Below, piece by piece: positions 1 through 10,319 of a stretch of 64,000 bases of DNA. Under the pieces are notes generated by a model. The model did no database searches, was not told where the DNA came from, and saw only the letters and a list, made by a program, of their open reading frames with translations. Each line of letters begins with the position of its first letter. Position 1 is the stretch's first letter. The DNA comes from Advenella sp. S44 (GTDB taxonomy: Bacteria; Pseudomonadota; Gammaproteobacteria; Burkholderiales; Burkholderiaceae_B): positions 1,488,001 through 1,552,000 of the forward strand of contig NZ_NEXS01000003.1 of the NCBI RefSeq assembly GCF_002810445.1, read 5' to 3'. A program made the translations under genes and the position numbers.

Positions 1-2
1 TT

Positions 3-1433
3 AAAGGGCAGTCGTGCCTGTCCTATGACCGGCTGGAGCTGGTCGGTGTCTCCCTGGTAAAACCGGATGCCATTTTGCCCAGCGTGGACGAATGCCTGAA
101 TGCCGACCGGCTCAACCAGTTAAGCCGTGAGCTGACCGCTCTCTATCTGGAACATGGCTATTTGCATAACGTCTTTGTGTTCGAGCCCATCGGCCAGATT
201 TTGTACCTTAGGGTTACCGAAGGGCGTGTGGCAAAAATTAGCGGGCAAGATGCCATTGTCAATGCAGATATGCTTTTTCCGGGTTTGATCGGCAAACCCT
301 TGAGGATCCATACCCTGGATCAGGGGCTGGATCACACCGATAAGTTTTTTTCAAACAAGGTCAGTGTTGATGTGAAATTGCAGCCCGGTGGCGATATCGA
401 ATTGCAAATGCGCAACCAGTCCCGGGGACGCGCCGGTGGCTATGTTGGACTGGACAATAACGGCAATAAAGGAACAGGTCGGTGGACGGCGCGAGCGGGC
501 CTGGTCATAGACAGCCCGTTTTCGTTGTCAGACTCGATCATGATCAGTGCGAGCCAATCGCTGGGCAGCAAGCCCTTCAGCCTGTATAACCGCAGCCTGG
601 CTTTTCACTATTCCGTGCCCTATGGATACTGGGACTTCAGTGTATTTGGCTCTATCTCGCAGTATCGTGATCAGCTCTTTATTCATGAGAACCGCTATGT
701 GTTGGATGGCAGAACCTGGCAGGCGGGGTTACGTGCCAATTATGTTTTTACCCGGGGAAGCAATCATGTGTCGTCGGTATACGGACAGCTGGAGCAAGTA
801 AGCGCCCGCGGCCGTTTTGAAAAAAGCGTGATCTATTTGCAAAGTCCGGTGATGGTCAGCGCCCAGATTGGATGGACCCACTTGCGCGTCTTACCCGACG
901 GCGTCATGTGGACCGACGTTGCGTACGAACAAGGCTTGTCGTGGAAGCAGGGATATGCAGACATCTATAAACGCAGCTATCGCAATTTCAGCCTGGCGTT
1001 CAACGCCCAGTTCTATCATCGTCGTGGCCAGCACACCTGGCATCATGAGCACGAACTGCTGGCCCGTTACAGCCCTCATCTTCTACCCGCCATCAAACAG
1101 CTGGACCTGCTGGACAAATATGCCGTTCGCGGGTTCAGGCGAATGAGTACATCAGCGGAAAAAGCGGTGGTGCTGCGGAACAATCTTTATCTGGGCCAGC
1201 AACAGGGATCGTTGACGATACGACCGTATGTGGGGCTGGATATCGGGATGCAAAAATCAAACCGATCACGCAATGAGAAACCAAGATGGGCTCATTCGTG
1301 GTCAATTGGATTGAAACTTAACGCTCACAATGGTTTGGATGCGAGGGTCGAGTTTTCAAAGGGTCGTCTGCATGATCATAACGGGTCATGGGGCGATCAC
1401 GCACTGAGCTTGAATCTGAGTCAACGGTTCTAG
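3..1433 (+). CDS. Two-partner secretion outer-membrane transporter (TpsB, ShlB/FhaC family), 5' partial
   Basis: The reading frame is open from the left edge, so the signal peptide and most of the first POTRA domain lie outside the window; 476 residues are visible. The first ~75 resemble a POTRA domain, and the rest has the alternating aromatic/polar pattern of a 16-strand beta-barrel (for example RAGGYVGLDNNGNKGTGRW) ending in the C-terminal Phe typical of BAM-inserted barrels. TpsB proteins translocate one cognate TpsA across the outer membrane. The TpsA gene begins 51 bp downstream on the same strand, so the two are probably cotranscribed. FhaC/ShlB/HecB assignment is by family resemblance; the exact subfamily is not resolved. 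Confidence 0.9.
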   Translation, partial: KGQSCLSYDRLELVGVSLVKPDAILPSVDECLNADRLNQLSRELTALYLEHGYLHNVFVFEPIGQILYLRVTEGRVAKISGQDAIVNADMLFPGLIGKPLRIHTLDQGLDHTDKFFSNKVSVDVKLQPGGDIELQMRNQSRGRAGGYVGLDNNGNKGTGRWTARAGLVIDSPFSLSDSIMISASQSLGSKPFSLYNRSLAFHYSVPYGYWDFSVFGSISQYRDQLFIHENRYVLDGRTWQAGLRANYVFTRGSNHVSSVYGQLEQVSARGRFEKSVIYLQSPVMVSAQIGWTHLRVLPDGVMWTDVAYEQGLSWKQGYADIYKRSYRNFSLAFNAQFYHRRGQHTWHHEHELLARYSPHLLPAIKQLDLLDKYAVRGFRRMSTSAEKAVVLRNNLYLGQQQGSLTIRPYVGLDIGMQKSNRSRNEKPRWAHSWSIGLKLNAHNGLDARVEFSKGRLHDHNGSWGDHALSLNLSQRF

Positions 1434-1484
1434 CAATATTGTGGTTCAACCGTAAATAGTGATTTTGAATCAGGAGGAAATCAT

Positions 1485-4400
1485 ATGACATCACGACAGC
1501 CAACGTTGCGTTTGTCATCCGCCGGTCGACTGGCCGTTTCGCTTGCAATGACCCAGCTTTCTTCAATTGCCCTGGCTGACATTGTCGCCGAGCATAAAGG
1601 TGCGCAAAACATATACCGTAAAGGTAATGTTGAAATCGTGGACATTGCGGCACCGAATGAGCAGGGCATCTCTCATAACAAGTATGTCAAATATAACGTG
1701 GATCGTGCCGGCGCCGTTTTGAATAACGCATTACAGGGCGGCACTTCACAACTGGCGGGTGAGTTAAAGGCCAATGGCAACTTGAATGGGGCAGCGGCAA
1801 AGGTCATTCTGAACGAGGTCATCCGGCATAATCCCTCTCTGCTGCTGGGTAAACAGGAAGTGTTCGGGATAGTGGCCGATTACGTTCTTGCTAATCCTGA
1901 CGGAATTACATGCCGGGGCTGCGGCTTTATCAATGTGCCGCGCGCCAGCCTGGTTGCCGGCAAGCCGGTGATTGAAAACGGCAACCTGGCCGGATACGAT
2001 GTCACGACCGATAACAAGCTCGTCGTGCAGGGCAGTGTTGATCAGGCTAAAGTCCTGGATCTGATCGCCCCTGCCGTAGACTTGAACGGCGACGTTCAAG
2101 CCGACACTGCGGTCAATGTCATCATGGGACGTAACCAGGTCATGCGTGAGCGCGACGGTTCGATCAAGGCAGTCAATCCTGCCAAGCCGCAACATCACAG
2201 AACGCTGGACGGGCATTTGCTGGGTAGCATTCAGTCCGGCCGTATCCGCATTCATTCGACCGACTCAAGAGCGACTGTGGTTGCCGAAGGCTTAAAGATG
2301 AAGGCTGATCATGTCCAGCTGGATGCAGGCAAAGTAGATCTTCGTGGCAAGGCGGTGCGCCGGGAGGTCAGGCAGGAGTCGGTGGAAAACCTGGGTGACG
2401 GCGTTTTTGTCAAGCGCAATGCCTTTGACAAAAATGAAACGCTGCAAGGCACAGAAGTCAACGCCAAAAATGCCGTTTTCAACATCCAAAATAGGCTGAA
2501 TGTGAGCGGCACCACGCTGGCAGTCGATGCGCTGGAGGTGAACGCGGGCAATGTGAATTTGGGCGCGCAGGTAACCAGTAACGAAAACTCGCGCAGCGAT
2601 CGCAAATATAAGGGGCTCTGGTTCCATACCGATGCGCAAAAAAGCGTTCAGGAAACCGTCCATGGCACCCAGATCAAATCGGACACTGTCACTATTTCCA
2701 GTGCATCCGACATTACCGGTACAGCCCTCACTCTTGATGCACGCGGTGTCGCGTTAAAGGCAAAAGGCAAACTTGCACTGTCGGGTAAAAATCAGACAAA
2801 ACTGACAGAAAAAACCGTGACTTTCCGCAATGAAATTGATCGCAACGCCAAGCGCGCCCGTGACCGTATCAAAAACGGCGATGCGCGCGATTTTGAAAGC
2901 GTACAGGATGATATTGCCTCGACCGTCAACGCAGAAAAACTGGTCATCAACACGGACAAAGATACGGTATTGAACGGAGTCAGGATTGTTGCCGATTCTG
3001 CGATGGTGGATGCCGGCGGCAAAATCGGACTGGGCGCCGAGCAAACCCGGCAGCAGCAGGCCAGAGACGACGTCACCAAATATTGGGCCGGTGCGGGCGG
3101 ATCCAACAGTGCCGACAACAAGCGTGATGAAAAACGCATGGTGGGCTCTGATGTACACGCCAAACAACTGGTTGTTTTGCAGGCCAAAAAAGGCGTCGAT
3201 ATTGCGGGCAGCCGGGTTATCTCTGATAAAGGCGCCTATGTTTATACCGACCAGGGTCATCTGACGATAGACTCAGTGGTCAACCGGCTGGACGAGAGCA
3301 ACTATCAACGGATTGGCAGCATATTTGACATTACCAAGGATAAAAGGCAGAGCCATCGCCGGCAGGACAGCAGCCAGGGCTCTACGCTGTTCTCAGAGTC
3401 CAATCTGAAGTTGCTGAGCAGGCAGGATATTGATGTCGTGGGCAGCCAGGTCAAAACCAATGGTTTGCTCGATATTGCCGCCAGCGGTAAAGTCAATGTT
3501 GCCGGCAGCAACGATAAAATCACCAGTTCAGAACACCACAAGGCCGTGGGTATCCACAGCAAGCTTGACAAGCTGAGCGTGAAGGACAAGGAAGTTGCCG
3601 GCCATATCGCAATTGTGATTAATGACAATAAAACCGTCAACGAGGCCGAACGCCATCACGCTGCCGAACTGACAGGCGGTCGCGGCGTCAGCATTCAGGG
3701 CAAGGATGTATCGGTGTCGGGAAGCACAATCGAGGCAGTGCGCGGCGACGTCAATATTGCGGCGGCCAAACTGAACACAGGCAGTCAGTCAGAGACGACG
3801 TCCGAGAATCGTATTGACACCACAACCAGCGTGACCCTGTCTGCAGGCGCCAACGGGAAAGGGGTTTCCCTTGGCCTGGCGGTCGATGCCAAACATCAGA
3901 ACGACAAGGTCAATGATTCGATCGTCAAAGGCACGCAAATTATTGCTGCCGATCAGGTGAATCTCAAAGGCGATACTATCGTTCATCAAGGCACGCAGAT
4001 CAGTGGCAAGGCCATCAATGAATCGGCCAAAAACATCTCGCACCAGACCGCCCATGGCGGTAAAACGGGCACAAGTATTGATGCCGTTGTACATGCGGGG
4101 ATTGGCGTCAATGTCGGCTACGATAAGGCGCTGGCCGTTAATGTGGGTATTAATGGACAGGGTGGTCGCAAAGACAGCAAGGAGACGAAGGCCACGGGCA
4201 CGCAATTGAATGCCCAGGTCATTAACGTTGCGGCCCATGACGGTCTTCGCGATGAAGGCACCCGTTATAACGGAAAAGACCAGGTCAACCTGAGCGCAGC
4301 CAATGTGGATCTGGCATCGGCCAGCAATGAAAAAGGTTTTGTCGACAACCGTGGCGCAGTCGGCCTGGGTGTGAACGTTTCGACCAAAGACTACAATACC

Positions 4401-5744
4401 GTCAATGTGTCTCTGAATGCGAACGCCAAGTTTCAGCATGAAAAAGAGATGGCTGGCACGGCAGTAAAAACGCAAATCAATAGTGGCAACGTTTCTGTTA
4501 ATGCCATGCAGAACATCCATAGCCAGGCTGATATCCATGCTGCCGATGGTATCCATCTGGTCGCGGGCAAGGACGTGGTATTAAGCCAGGCCAACAACAC
4601 GGAAACAAAACGTGGCGGCGGCTTTGATTTAAAAGTGGGCGTGGGCGCCTTTGTTGTCCCCGCCGCGGGAGCCGCGGTACCATCGCTCGATCTGGGGCTT
4701 GCTGTCAACGGCCATAGCGAGGGCCAAAAGACCGGGCAAGCTGCGCAGCTCAACGCCAAACAACTCAATATCAGCAGCCACGGCGCCAGCGTCATTCAAG
4801 GTACGCAGATTCAGGCCGATGCATTGAACGTCAAAGGCGAGCCTATCAAGCTGGCTGGTCTGACGGATGAACACCGCAAAGTGGGCGTTGATCTGGGCGC
4901 GACGATCGGGCTTGGCGCTGATGTAAGCAGTGTCAATCTGGGCACCCATCTGAATGTGCAACATGGCGACGCGCTTGTCTATCATGCAAGTAGCGTTCAA
5001 GCCGGTTCCGTCAATCTGAATGGCAACAAGGGGATTGACGTGGTTGCGACCCATTTGGCTGCCGGGCAACTTGAGGCAACAACGGACGGCAATATCAATG
5101 TTCAGGCAGGCCATAATCACGATAAGCACACCAGCGTGGGTGTAGCGCTTGGGTTATCAGGCGGCGTCAGCGATAAGGTCTGGTATCCGGCCCAGGGCAA
5201 TGCCTCACTGGATATTGACGTCGCCCGCAATCAGTCAAATACCGCAGGCCATTCCACAGCCGAGGTCGCCACCATCAATGTCGGCAAGGATCTGACATTC
5301 AAGGGTGACAGCCTGACTGCCGGTTTAGCAACCGGTCACGTCACTGGCGATATCAGCACGCAGGGGACCCAGGCGACCACTCATGAAGGCAAATTGAATC
5401 TGCAGGCAGCCGGATCCGGCAAGTTCACACCATATGAGTTGGGTAACGTGCTTGAAGGCCTGAAACACGACTGGAACAATGGCACCATTGCCGGTGTAAG
5501 CGCCTCGATCAATGGAGATGGCAAGTATATCCATAAGATTGAGAATGAGCCGGCCAAAATCAGCCTGCACAGTGGCGAGTCCGCACTCAACGTTAATGGG
5601 CGTATCGTTGATGCACCTGAGCGTGCCCAAAAAAACCTGGCGGCCGGATTCGATTTTGATGTGGGTACCAATCTGAAGGAACGGCTTGAAAAAGGCCAGC
5701 CTTTGGCATCCGGGCATGGCTATTTCACCAACGATGAAAAATAG
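1485..5744 (+). CDS. Filamentous haemagglutinin-like exoprotein (TpsA), haemagglutinin repeats
   Basis: A 1419-residue secreted adhesin-like protein. Residues 1-31 form a short Sec signal without the extended ESPR region. The TPS domain follows, with NPSLL at 116-120 and NPDGI at 137-141 leading into a CRGCGF motif, the sites TpsB partners recognise. The remainder is beta-helix repeat with many G-(T/S)-x-(I/V/L) turns (GTQIKSD, GSRVISD, GTQIIAAD, GTQIQAD). The start has a strong AGGAGG site at 1472-1477. The C-terminus has no VENN motif and no toxin-like domain, and no immunity-type gene follows (the next gene is convergent ugpC), so an adhesin or structural exoprotein is more likely than a CdiA toxin. 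The length is short for the family; C-terminal loss is possible but not shown. Confidence 0.9.
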   Translation: MTSRQPTLRLSSAGRLAVSLAMTQLSSIALADIVAEHKGAQNIYRKGNVEIVDIAAPNEQGISHNKYVKYNVDRAGAVLNNALQGGTSQLAGELKANGNLNGAAAKVILNEVIRHNPSLLLGKQEVFGIVADYVLANPDGITCRGCGFINVPRASLVAGKPVIENGNLAGYDVTTDNKLVVQGSVDQAKVLDLIAPAVDLNGDVQADTAVNVIMGRNQVMRERDGSIKAVNPAKPQHHRTLDGHLLGSIQSGRIRIHSTDSRATVVAEGLKMKADHVQLDAGKVDLRGKAVRREVRQESVENLGDGVFVKRNAFDKNETLQGTEVNAKNAVFNIQNRLNVSGTTLAVDALEVNAGNVNLGAQVTSNENSRSDRKYKGLWFHTDAQKSVQETVHGTQIKSDTVTISSASDITGTALTLDARGVALKAKGKLALSGKNQTKLTEKTVTFRNEIDRNAKRARDRIKNGDARDFESVQDDIASTVNAEKLVINTDKDTVLNGVRIVADSAMVDAGGKIGLGAEQTRQQQARDDVTKYWAGAGGSNSADNKRDEKRMVGSDVHAKQLVVLQAKKGVDIAGSRVISDKGAYVYTDQGHLTIDSVVNRLDESNYQRIGSIFDITKDKRQSHRRQDSSQGSTLFSESNLKLLSRQDIDVVGSQVKTNGLLDIAASGKVNVAGSNDKITSSEHHKAVGIHSKLDKLSVKDKEVAGHIAIVINDNKTVNEAERHHAAELTGGRGVSIQGKDVSVSGSTIEAVRGDVNIAAAKLNTGSQSETTSENRIDTTTSVTLSAGANGKGVSLGLAVDAKHQNDKVNDSIVKGTQIIAADQVNLKGDTIVHQGTQISGKAINESAKNISHQTAHGGKTGTSIDAVVHAGIGVNVGYDKALAVNVGINGQGGRKDSKETKATGTQLNAQVINVAAHDGLRDEGTRYNGKDQVNLSAANVDLASASNEKGFVDNRGAVGLGVNVSTKDYNTVNVSLNANAKFQHEKEMAGTAVKTQINSGNVSVNAMQNIHSQADIHAADGIHLVAGKDVVLSQANNTETKRGGGFDLKVGVGAFVVPAAGAAVPSLDLGLAVNGHSEGQKTGQAAQLNAKQLNISSHGASVIQGTQIQADALNVKGEPIKLAGLTDEHRKVGVDLGATIGLGADVSSVNLGTHLNVQHGDALVYHASSVQAGSVNLNGNKGIDVVATHLAAGQLEATTDGNINVQAGHNHDKHTSVGVALGLSGGVSDKVWYPAQGNASLDIDVARNQSNTAGHSTAEVATINVGKDLTFKGDSLTAGLATGHVTGDISTQGTQATTHEGKLNLQAAGSGKFTPYELGNVLEGLKHDWNNGTIAGVSASINGDGKYIHKIENEPAKISLHSGESALNVNGRIVDAPERAQKNLAAGFDFDVGTNLKERLEKGQPLASGHGYFTNDEK

Positions 5745-5750
5745 CATGCT

Positions 5751-5781
5751 GCCTCGCAAGGAAACCGCCTTGTCTTGAGGC
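5751..5781 (+). terminator. Possible hairpin after the tpsA gene
   Basis: A GCCTC/GAGGC outer stem encloses a CAAGG/CCTTG inner stem just after the exoprotein stop codon. No T-run follows, so it may be a weak terminator or an mRNA-end structure only. Confidence 0.3.
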
Positions 5782-5883
5782 TTGGTCCGTGGCAAGAGGG
5801 TTACCCGAGTGCGCGCCGCTGCCAGAATGACAGTAGGAACACCATGGGTAACTCTCTACAGAAGAAGAGGGCGGGGACTGCGA

Positions 5884-6966
5884 TTAGTCGATGCGGCGTG
5901 TGGTTTGCGGATCGAACCAGTGCAGATGATGGCGGGCATCGGCTCCGGCATGAATAGTATCACCGATCTTGTTGTTAGAAGAGGCGGTGTCGTGTAGATC
6001 GCAGCGCACAACAACCAGCGTATCGCCAACGCGTCCGTGAATGAGTTTTTCCGATCCCAGAACTTCAATCATTTCAATTGTCATAGGGATGCCGGGCTGG
6101 CCAAGCTCGACATGCTCAGGGCGGAATCCGAGAATAATATCTTTATTGCGGGCACGCGCAGGCACTTGCGAAGCCGGGATGGCCATTGTCTGGCCAGCGC
6201 GGGTCACTATATCGCCGTCTGCCGTTACAGAGACTGGAATCAGATTCATGGGCGGAGAGCCGATGAATGCGGCAACAAACGTGGTGGCTGGTTTCTCGAA
6301 GACCTCGATCGGGGTGCCGATTTGTTCGGCCACGCCTTTATTCATCACAATCATGCGATCAGCCAGCGTCATGGCCTCAATCTGGTCATGCGTCACGTAC
6401 AGGCTGGTGGTGCGCAGGCGCCGATGCAGCTTCTGGATCTCCAGGCGCATTTGCACCCGAAGTTTGGCGTCCAGGTTGGACAAGGGTTCGTCGAATAGAA
6501 ACACTTTGGGCTCGCGCACAATAGCGCGACCCATGGCTACACGCTGGCGCTGTCCGCCCGAAAGCTGGCGCGGCCGGCGGTCAAGCAGGCTGCCCAGCTC
6601 CAGAATGCCCGCCGCTTGCTGAACCCGCTCGTCAATCTGGGCTTTGGTCATTTTGCGGATCTTCAGGCCATAGGCCATGTTCTCATAGACCGACATATGC
6701 GGGTATAGCGCATAGTTCTGAAAAACCATGGCGATATCGCGTTCTGCCGGTTCCAGGTCATTGACGACGTTGCCGTCAATGCGGATCTGGCCATCGGTTA
6801 CCGACTCCAGTCCGGCGACCATGCGCATCAGCGTGGATTTGCCACAGCCGGACGGCCCGACGATGACAATGAACTCCCCGTCCTGCACCTGCAGATTCAC
6901 GCCATGAATGACGGCCACATTGCCGGGGTAAGTTTTCCTGATATCGTTCAACTGCAGTGTTGACAT
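5884..6966 (-). CDS. ugpC: sn-glycerol-3-phosphate ABC transporter ATP-binding protein UgpC
   Basis: A 360-residue ATPase that powers glycerol-3-phosphate/glycerophosphodiester import at the cytoplasmic face of UgpAE. Walker [10 protein letters not shown] is at 37-45, Q-loop Gln83, signature LSGGQ 135-139, Walker B FLFDEP with Asp159/Glu160, and H-loop His193. A C-terminal TOBE-type region follows, ending in [12 protein letters not shown]. It is the last gene of ugpBAEC, 12 bp after ugpE, and is convergent with the exoprotein gene. The family includes the maltose and other sugar ATPases (MalK/UgpC), but the UgpB, A and E neighbours support the glycerol-3-phosphate assignment. No ugpQ follows. 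Confidence 0.93.
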   Translation of the reverse strand: MSTLQLNDIRKTYPGNVAVIHGVNLQVQDGEFIVIVGPSGCGKSTLMRMVAGLESVTDGQIRIDGNVVNDLEPAERDIAMVFQNYALYPHMSVYENMAYGLKIRKMTKAQIDERVQQAAGILELGSLLDRRPRQLSGGQRQRVAMGRAIVREPKVFLFDEPLSNLDAKLRVQMRLEIQKLHRRLRTTSLYVTHDQIEAMTLADRMIVMNKGVAEQIGTPIEVFEKPATTFVAAFIGSPPMNLIPVSVTADGDIVTRAGQTMAIPASQVPARARNKDIILGFRPEHVELGQPGIPMTIEMIEVLGSEKLIHGRVGDTLVVVRCDLHDTASSNNKIGDTIHAGADARHHLHWFDPQTTRRID

Positions 6967-6978
6967 GTTAATAATCCT

Positions 6979-7821
6979 TTATTTCTCGGTGTCCACGAGA
7001 CCCTTGACAAACCATTTCTGCATGAGTACCACTACCAGTCCGGGTGGGATCATGGCGAGCAGGGCGGTCGCCATGACAATGTTCCAATCGGTCACGCTGT
7101 CGCCTCCGCCGATCATGGTGCGGATACCGACCACAATGGGGGTCATGTCATCTGTGGTTTTCATCACCAGAGGCCACAGGTATTGGTTCCAGCCATAGGT
7201 AAACTGAATCACGAACAGGGCGGCGATGCTGGTTTTTGACAAAGGCAGCAAGATATCACGGAAAAAACGCAAGGGGCCGGCGCCGTCAATGCGGGCCGCT
7301 TCAATCAGTTCATCGGGCACGGTCAGGAAAAACTGCCGGAATAAAAAGGTGGCGGTGGCCGAAGCAATCAGTGGCAGAGTCAGACCGGCATAGGTGTTGG
7401 TCAGGCCAAGGCCGGCGACCACTTCGAATGTGGGTGAGATACGCACCTCTACCGGCAGCATGAGCGTGATGAAGATCATCCAGAAACACAGCATGCGCAA
7501 GGGAAAGCGAAAATAAACTACGGCAAAGGCCGATAGCATGGAAATCGTGATTTTTCCTATGGCAATTGTCATGGCGGTGACGAAACTGACCCACAGCATA
7601 TGCGCCACGCTAGTGGGTGCGGAACTGTCGCCAAACAGGGCTGTTGTATAGTTTTCAATGAACTGGCTGCCCGGCCAGAGCGACATGGGGGCATTGGCGA
7701 CTTCCTGTGCCGTCTGGGTTGAGGCCACAATGGCGATGTACAGCGGAAAGGCAACGATCGCCAGTCCGACAATCAGAATCAGGTGGGCCAGCAAATCCAG
7801 TGCGGGGCGTCTTTCAATCAT
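6979..7821 (-). CDS. ugpE: sn-glycerol-3-phosphate ABC transporter permease UgpE
   Basis: A 280-residue inner-membrane permease with six predicted helices, of the MalG-type binding-protein-dependent family. The EAA loop that contacts the ATPase is visible as [20 protein letters not shown] in the C-terminal half. It pairs with UgpA to form the transmembrane channel. It lies 11 bp downstream of ugpA and 12 bp upstream of ugpC, a tight operon. Length and motif fit UgpE; family membership is secure, and substrate rests on gene context. Confidence 0.92.
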   Translation of the reverse strand: MIERRPALDLLAHLILIVGLAIVAFPLYIAIVASTQTAQEVANAPMSLWPGSQFIENYTTALFGDSSAPTSVAHMLWVSFVTAMTIAIGKITISMLSAFAVVYFRFPLRMLCFWMIFITLMLPVEVRISPTFEVVAGLGLTNTYAGLTLPLIASATATFLFRQFFLTVPDELIEAARIDGAGPLRFFRDILLPLSKTSIAALFVIQFTYGWNQYLWPLVMKTTDDMTPIVVGIRTMIGGGDSVTDWNIVMATALLAMIPPGLVVVLMQKWFVKGLVDTEK

Positions 7822-7832
7822 GATTTGATTCC

Positions 7833-8714
7833 TTAGTACTGGACTTTGCGATCAACATAGCGAAACTGGATGACTGTCAGTAAAATCACAATCATCATCA
7901 AAATGACCGACTGCGCGCCGGACGAGCCGTAATCGAACGACTTGAATGCCGTCTTGTAGACGTTGTAGACCAGGATATTGGTCGAAGTCCCGGGCCCGCC
8001 CTGCGTGGTCGTGTCAATAATCGCAAAAGTCTCGAAAAACGCGTAGACGATATTGATGACTAGCAAAAAGAATGTCGTGGGTGACAGCAGCGGAAAGACG
8101 ATCGTGCGAAAGCGCCGAAACGGGCTGGCCCCATCAATGGCGGCCGCCTCCAGCAAAGAGGTAGGAATAGACTGCAGGCCGGCAAGAAAAAACAAAAAAT
8201 TGTAGGAAATTTGCTTCCATACTGCGGCGATCACCACCAGCGTCATAGCGTCGGTTGAGTCCAGTCGTGGATTCCAGTTAATGCCAAGATTGGTCATATA
8301 CACGGCCAGTGTACCCACGGCAGGCGAAAACAGAAATGCCCACAGGACCCCAACCACGGCAGGCGCAACAGCATACGGCCAGATCAGCAGGGTCTTGTAG
8401 GCGCTGGCCGCGCGTACCACGCGGTTGGCCATGAGCGCCAGCACCAAAGAGACGGTCAGGCCCACGACCGCCACCAGGCCGGAAAAAAGCAAAGTGACCC
8501 AGAACGACGAATAATACGTGCTGTTGTTAAACAGGCTGGTGTAGTTTTCCAAGCCGACAAACTGCTGGTCGCCGCCAAAAGCCGATTCAATAAAGAACGA
8601 TTGCCAGATTGCCTGGCCGGCAGGCAAAAAGAAAAAGACAATCGTGACTAGTAACTGCGGTGCCAGCAAAAGATAAGGCAGCAGTTTATGGTTGAATACA
8701 ACGCGTTTTTCCAT
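7833..8714 (-). CDS. ugpA: sn-glycerol-3-phosphate ABC transporter permease UgpA
   Basis: A 293-residue MalF-type permease starting [20 protein letters not shown], the usual UgpA N-terminus. An in-frame start 63 bp upstream would add a non-conserved 21-residue leader and is not favoured. The EAA loop ([20 protein letters not shown]) is near residue 205. It partners UgpE in the membrane. Unlike the other close junctions in the operon, 238 bp separate it from ugpB, and that gap holds a terminator-like hairpin. Confidence 0.92.
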   Translation of the reverse strand: MEKRVVFNHKLLPYLLLAPQLLVTIVFFFLPAGQAIWQSFFIESAFGGDQQFVGLENYTSLFNNSTYYSSFWVTLLFSGLVAVVGLTVSLVLALMANRVVRAASAYKTLLIWPYAVAPAVVGVLWAFLFSPAVGTLAVYMTNLGINWNPRLDSTDAMTLVVIAAVWKQISYNFLFFLAGLQSIPTSLLEAAAIDGASPFRRFRTIVFPLLSPTTFFLLVINIVYAFFETFAIIDTTTQGGPGTSTNILVYNVYKTAFKSFDYGSSGAQSVILMMIVILLTVIQFRYVDRKVQY

Positions 8715-8897
8715 AAGACAGTTCCGATGCCGTATCCCGGAAGGCCAAGACAACCCGGATGCGGCGGTAGACGCCACGGCAATGACATCAATTTGTGCCG
8801 GATGCGGGACTGATCAGTCAGAACCCGCCGCGCAAATGAGATTGCGTGGTTAAAACCAGCAGCGTTTCAAAATGAAAAACGATGACAGCACTAAAAC

Positions 8898-8938
8898 GAA
8901 AACAGCGAGGGCAATGATGTTGCGCCCCCGCTGTTTTC
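8898..8938 (-). terminator. Hairpin/attenuator between ugpB and ugpA
   Basis: Two 15-base arms (GAAAACAGCG followed by a G-rich stretch, and its complement with one mismatch) flank an 11-base loop. Read on the minus strand, the stem lies just after the ugpB stop and ends in CGTTTT. It could terminate most transcripts after ugpB, giving an excess of binding protein over membrane components, or stabilise the ugpB mRNA 3' end. Confidence 0.6.
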
Positions 8939-8952
8939 ATGGTTAAAGTCTT

Positions 8953-10263
8953 CTACTTGTTACCTTTTTCAAAACGTTCCAACAATGCATTGGCTCGTTC
9001 CTGCATATCGGCAGCACCGTTCTTGATGGACACTTTGCCACCAAACATTGATTCCATGACACCTTCCTCGATATCGCGGATTTGTGGCAGAAAGCCCAGG
9101 CGAACGCCGCGCGATTGCGCCGTTGTTTCCACATTCAACTGCTCGAATGGAACATCGGTGCCCGGGTTTTTCTCATAGTAACCCGACGCTTTGGTCGCTT
9201 CATAGGCCGCGCGAACCACGGGCACATACCCGGTGTCCTGGTGCCATTTGGCCGCAACATCAGGCTTGGTCAGATAATGGAAGAACGCGGTTATGCCCTT
9301 ATAGATTTCGGGTGATTTTTTGGCGAAAACCCACAGCGAGGCGCCGCCGATCACGCTGTTCTGCGGCGCGCCCTCGACGTTGTCGTAGTACGGCAACTTG
9401 GATACGCCGAATTTGAATTTGCCGTTCTTCAGGATGTTGGCGCGGGTGCCACTGGAACCGGTGAACATGCCGCATTTGCCGGAAATGAACAGGGCGTTGG
9501 CCGCATCGCCGCGACCACCGTAGGTGAACGTGCCTTCCTTGGACATTTTGCTCAGGAATTCAAAATGCTTCAAAAATGGCTCGGACTGTAGATCAATGCG
9601 GGTGTCCAGGCCGCCAAAGCCGTTGTCCTTGGATGCGTAAGGAATGTTATGCAGGGCGGCGAAGTTCTCGATCAGCACCCAGGCTGGCCAGGACGTGGTG
9701 TAGCCACATTCGACGCCTGCCGCCTTGAGCTTTTTGGCAAACGCGTCAATATCCGCATAGGTTTTCGGACCCTGTTCCGGATCCAGTCCAGCTTTCTCAA
9801 ACAGGTCTTTGTTATAGAACATGACCGGGGTCGAACTGTTAAAGGGCATGGAAACCAGTTTGCCACTGGTATCGGAATAATAACCAGCGATGCCGGGAAC
9901 GAAAGCCTTGGGATCCAGCGGATTTCCCGCTTTTTCTGCCATGTCCTGCACCGGCTCGATGGCGCCCTTGGCGTACATCATGGTGGCGGTGCCCACCTCG
10001 AATACCTGGATGATATCCGGCGATTGGCCGGCGCGGTAAGCGGCAATGCCGGCATTCATGGACTCGCCGTAGTTGCCTTTATAAGTGGCTTTGATGACAT
10101 AGTCATTCTGGGAGGCGTTAAAGTCTTTGGCGATTTCGCTGACCCGCTCGCCCAGCGGCCCTTCCATGGAATGCCAGAAAGTGATGTCTGTTGCGGCAAG
10201 GGCGCTGAAGCTGGCAAAAGACATGACGCCGGCCAGGGACAAGGTGCGGATCGTGAAGCGCAT
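8953..10263 (-). CDS. ugpB: sn-glycerol-3-phosphate periplasmic binding protein UgpB
   Basis: A 436-residue family-1 extracellular solute-binding protein. Residues 1-23 are a Sec signal peptide (cleavage after FSALA), and the mature part starts with the conserved ITFWHSMEG stretch seen in UgpB. It captures sn-glycerol-3-phosphate and glycerophosphodiesters and delivers them to UgpAE. The start has a GGAG ribosome-binding site about 11 bases upstream. It is the first gene of ugpBAEC and sits behind a Pho box with a matching -10, so induction by phosphate starvation through PhoB is predicted. Confidence 0.93.
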   Translation of the reverse strand: MRFTIRTLSLAGVMSFASFSALAATDITFWHSMEGPLGERVSEIAKDFNASQNDYVIKATYKGNYGESMNAGIAAYRAGQSPDIIQVFEVGTATMMYAKGAIEPVQDMAEKAGNPLDPKAFVPGIAGYYSDTSGKLVSMPFNSSTPVMFYNKDLFEKAGLDPEQGPKTYADIDAFAKKLKAAGVECGYTTSWPAWVLIENFAALHNIPYASKDNGFGGLDTRIDLQSEPFLKHFEFLSKMSKEGTFTYGGRGDAANALFISGKCGMFTGSSGTRANILKNGKFKFGVSKLPYYDNVEGAPQNSVIGGASLWVFAKKSPEIYKGITAFFHYLTKPDVAAKWHQDTGYVPVVRAAYEATKASGYYEKNPGTDVPFEQLNVETTAQSRGVRLGFLPQIRDIEEGVMESMFGGKVSIKNGAADMQERANALLERFEKGNK

Positions 10264-10319
10264 TGATGAATTCTCCGGAGGGGGAAGTCCCGGCGCAAAC
10301 CAGGAACGTGATAAACGGC

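Noticed and set aside
3789-4556. Long antisense open frame inside the tpsA gene (255 codons), with others at 1764-2255 and 4629-5129
   Set aside because: They mirror the codon bias of the beta-helix repeats, have no ribosome site and resemble no family.
5745-5883. Continuation of the tpsA frame after its stop as a possible split toxin tail
   Set aside because: The frame stays open for about 45 codons but the sequence shows no domain, and it runs into convergent ugpC.
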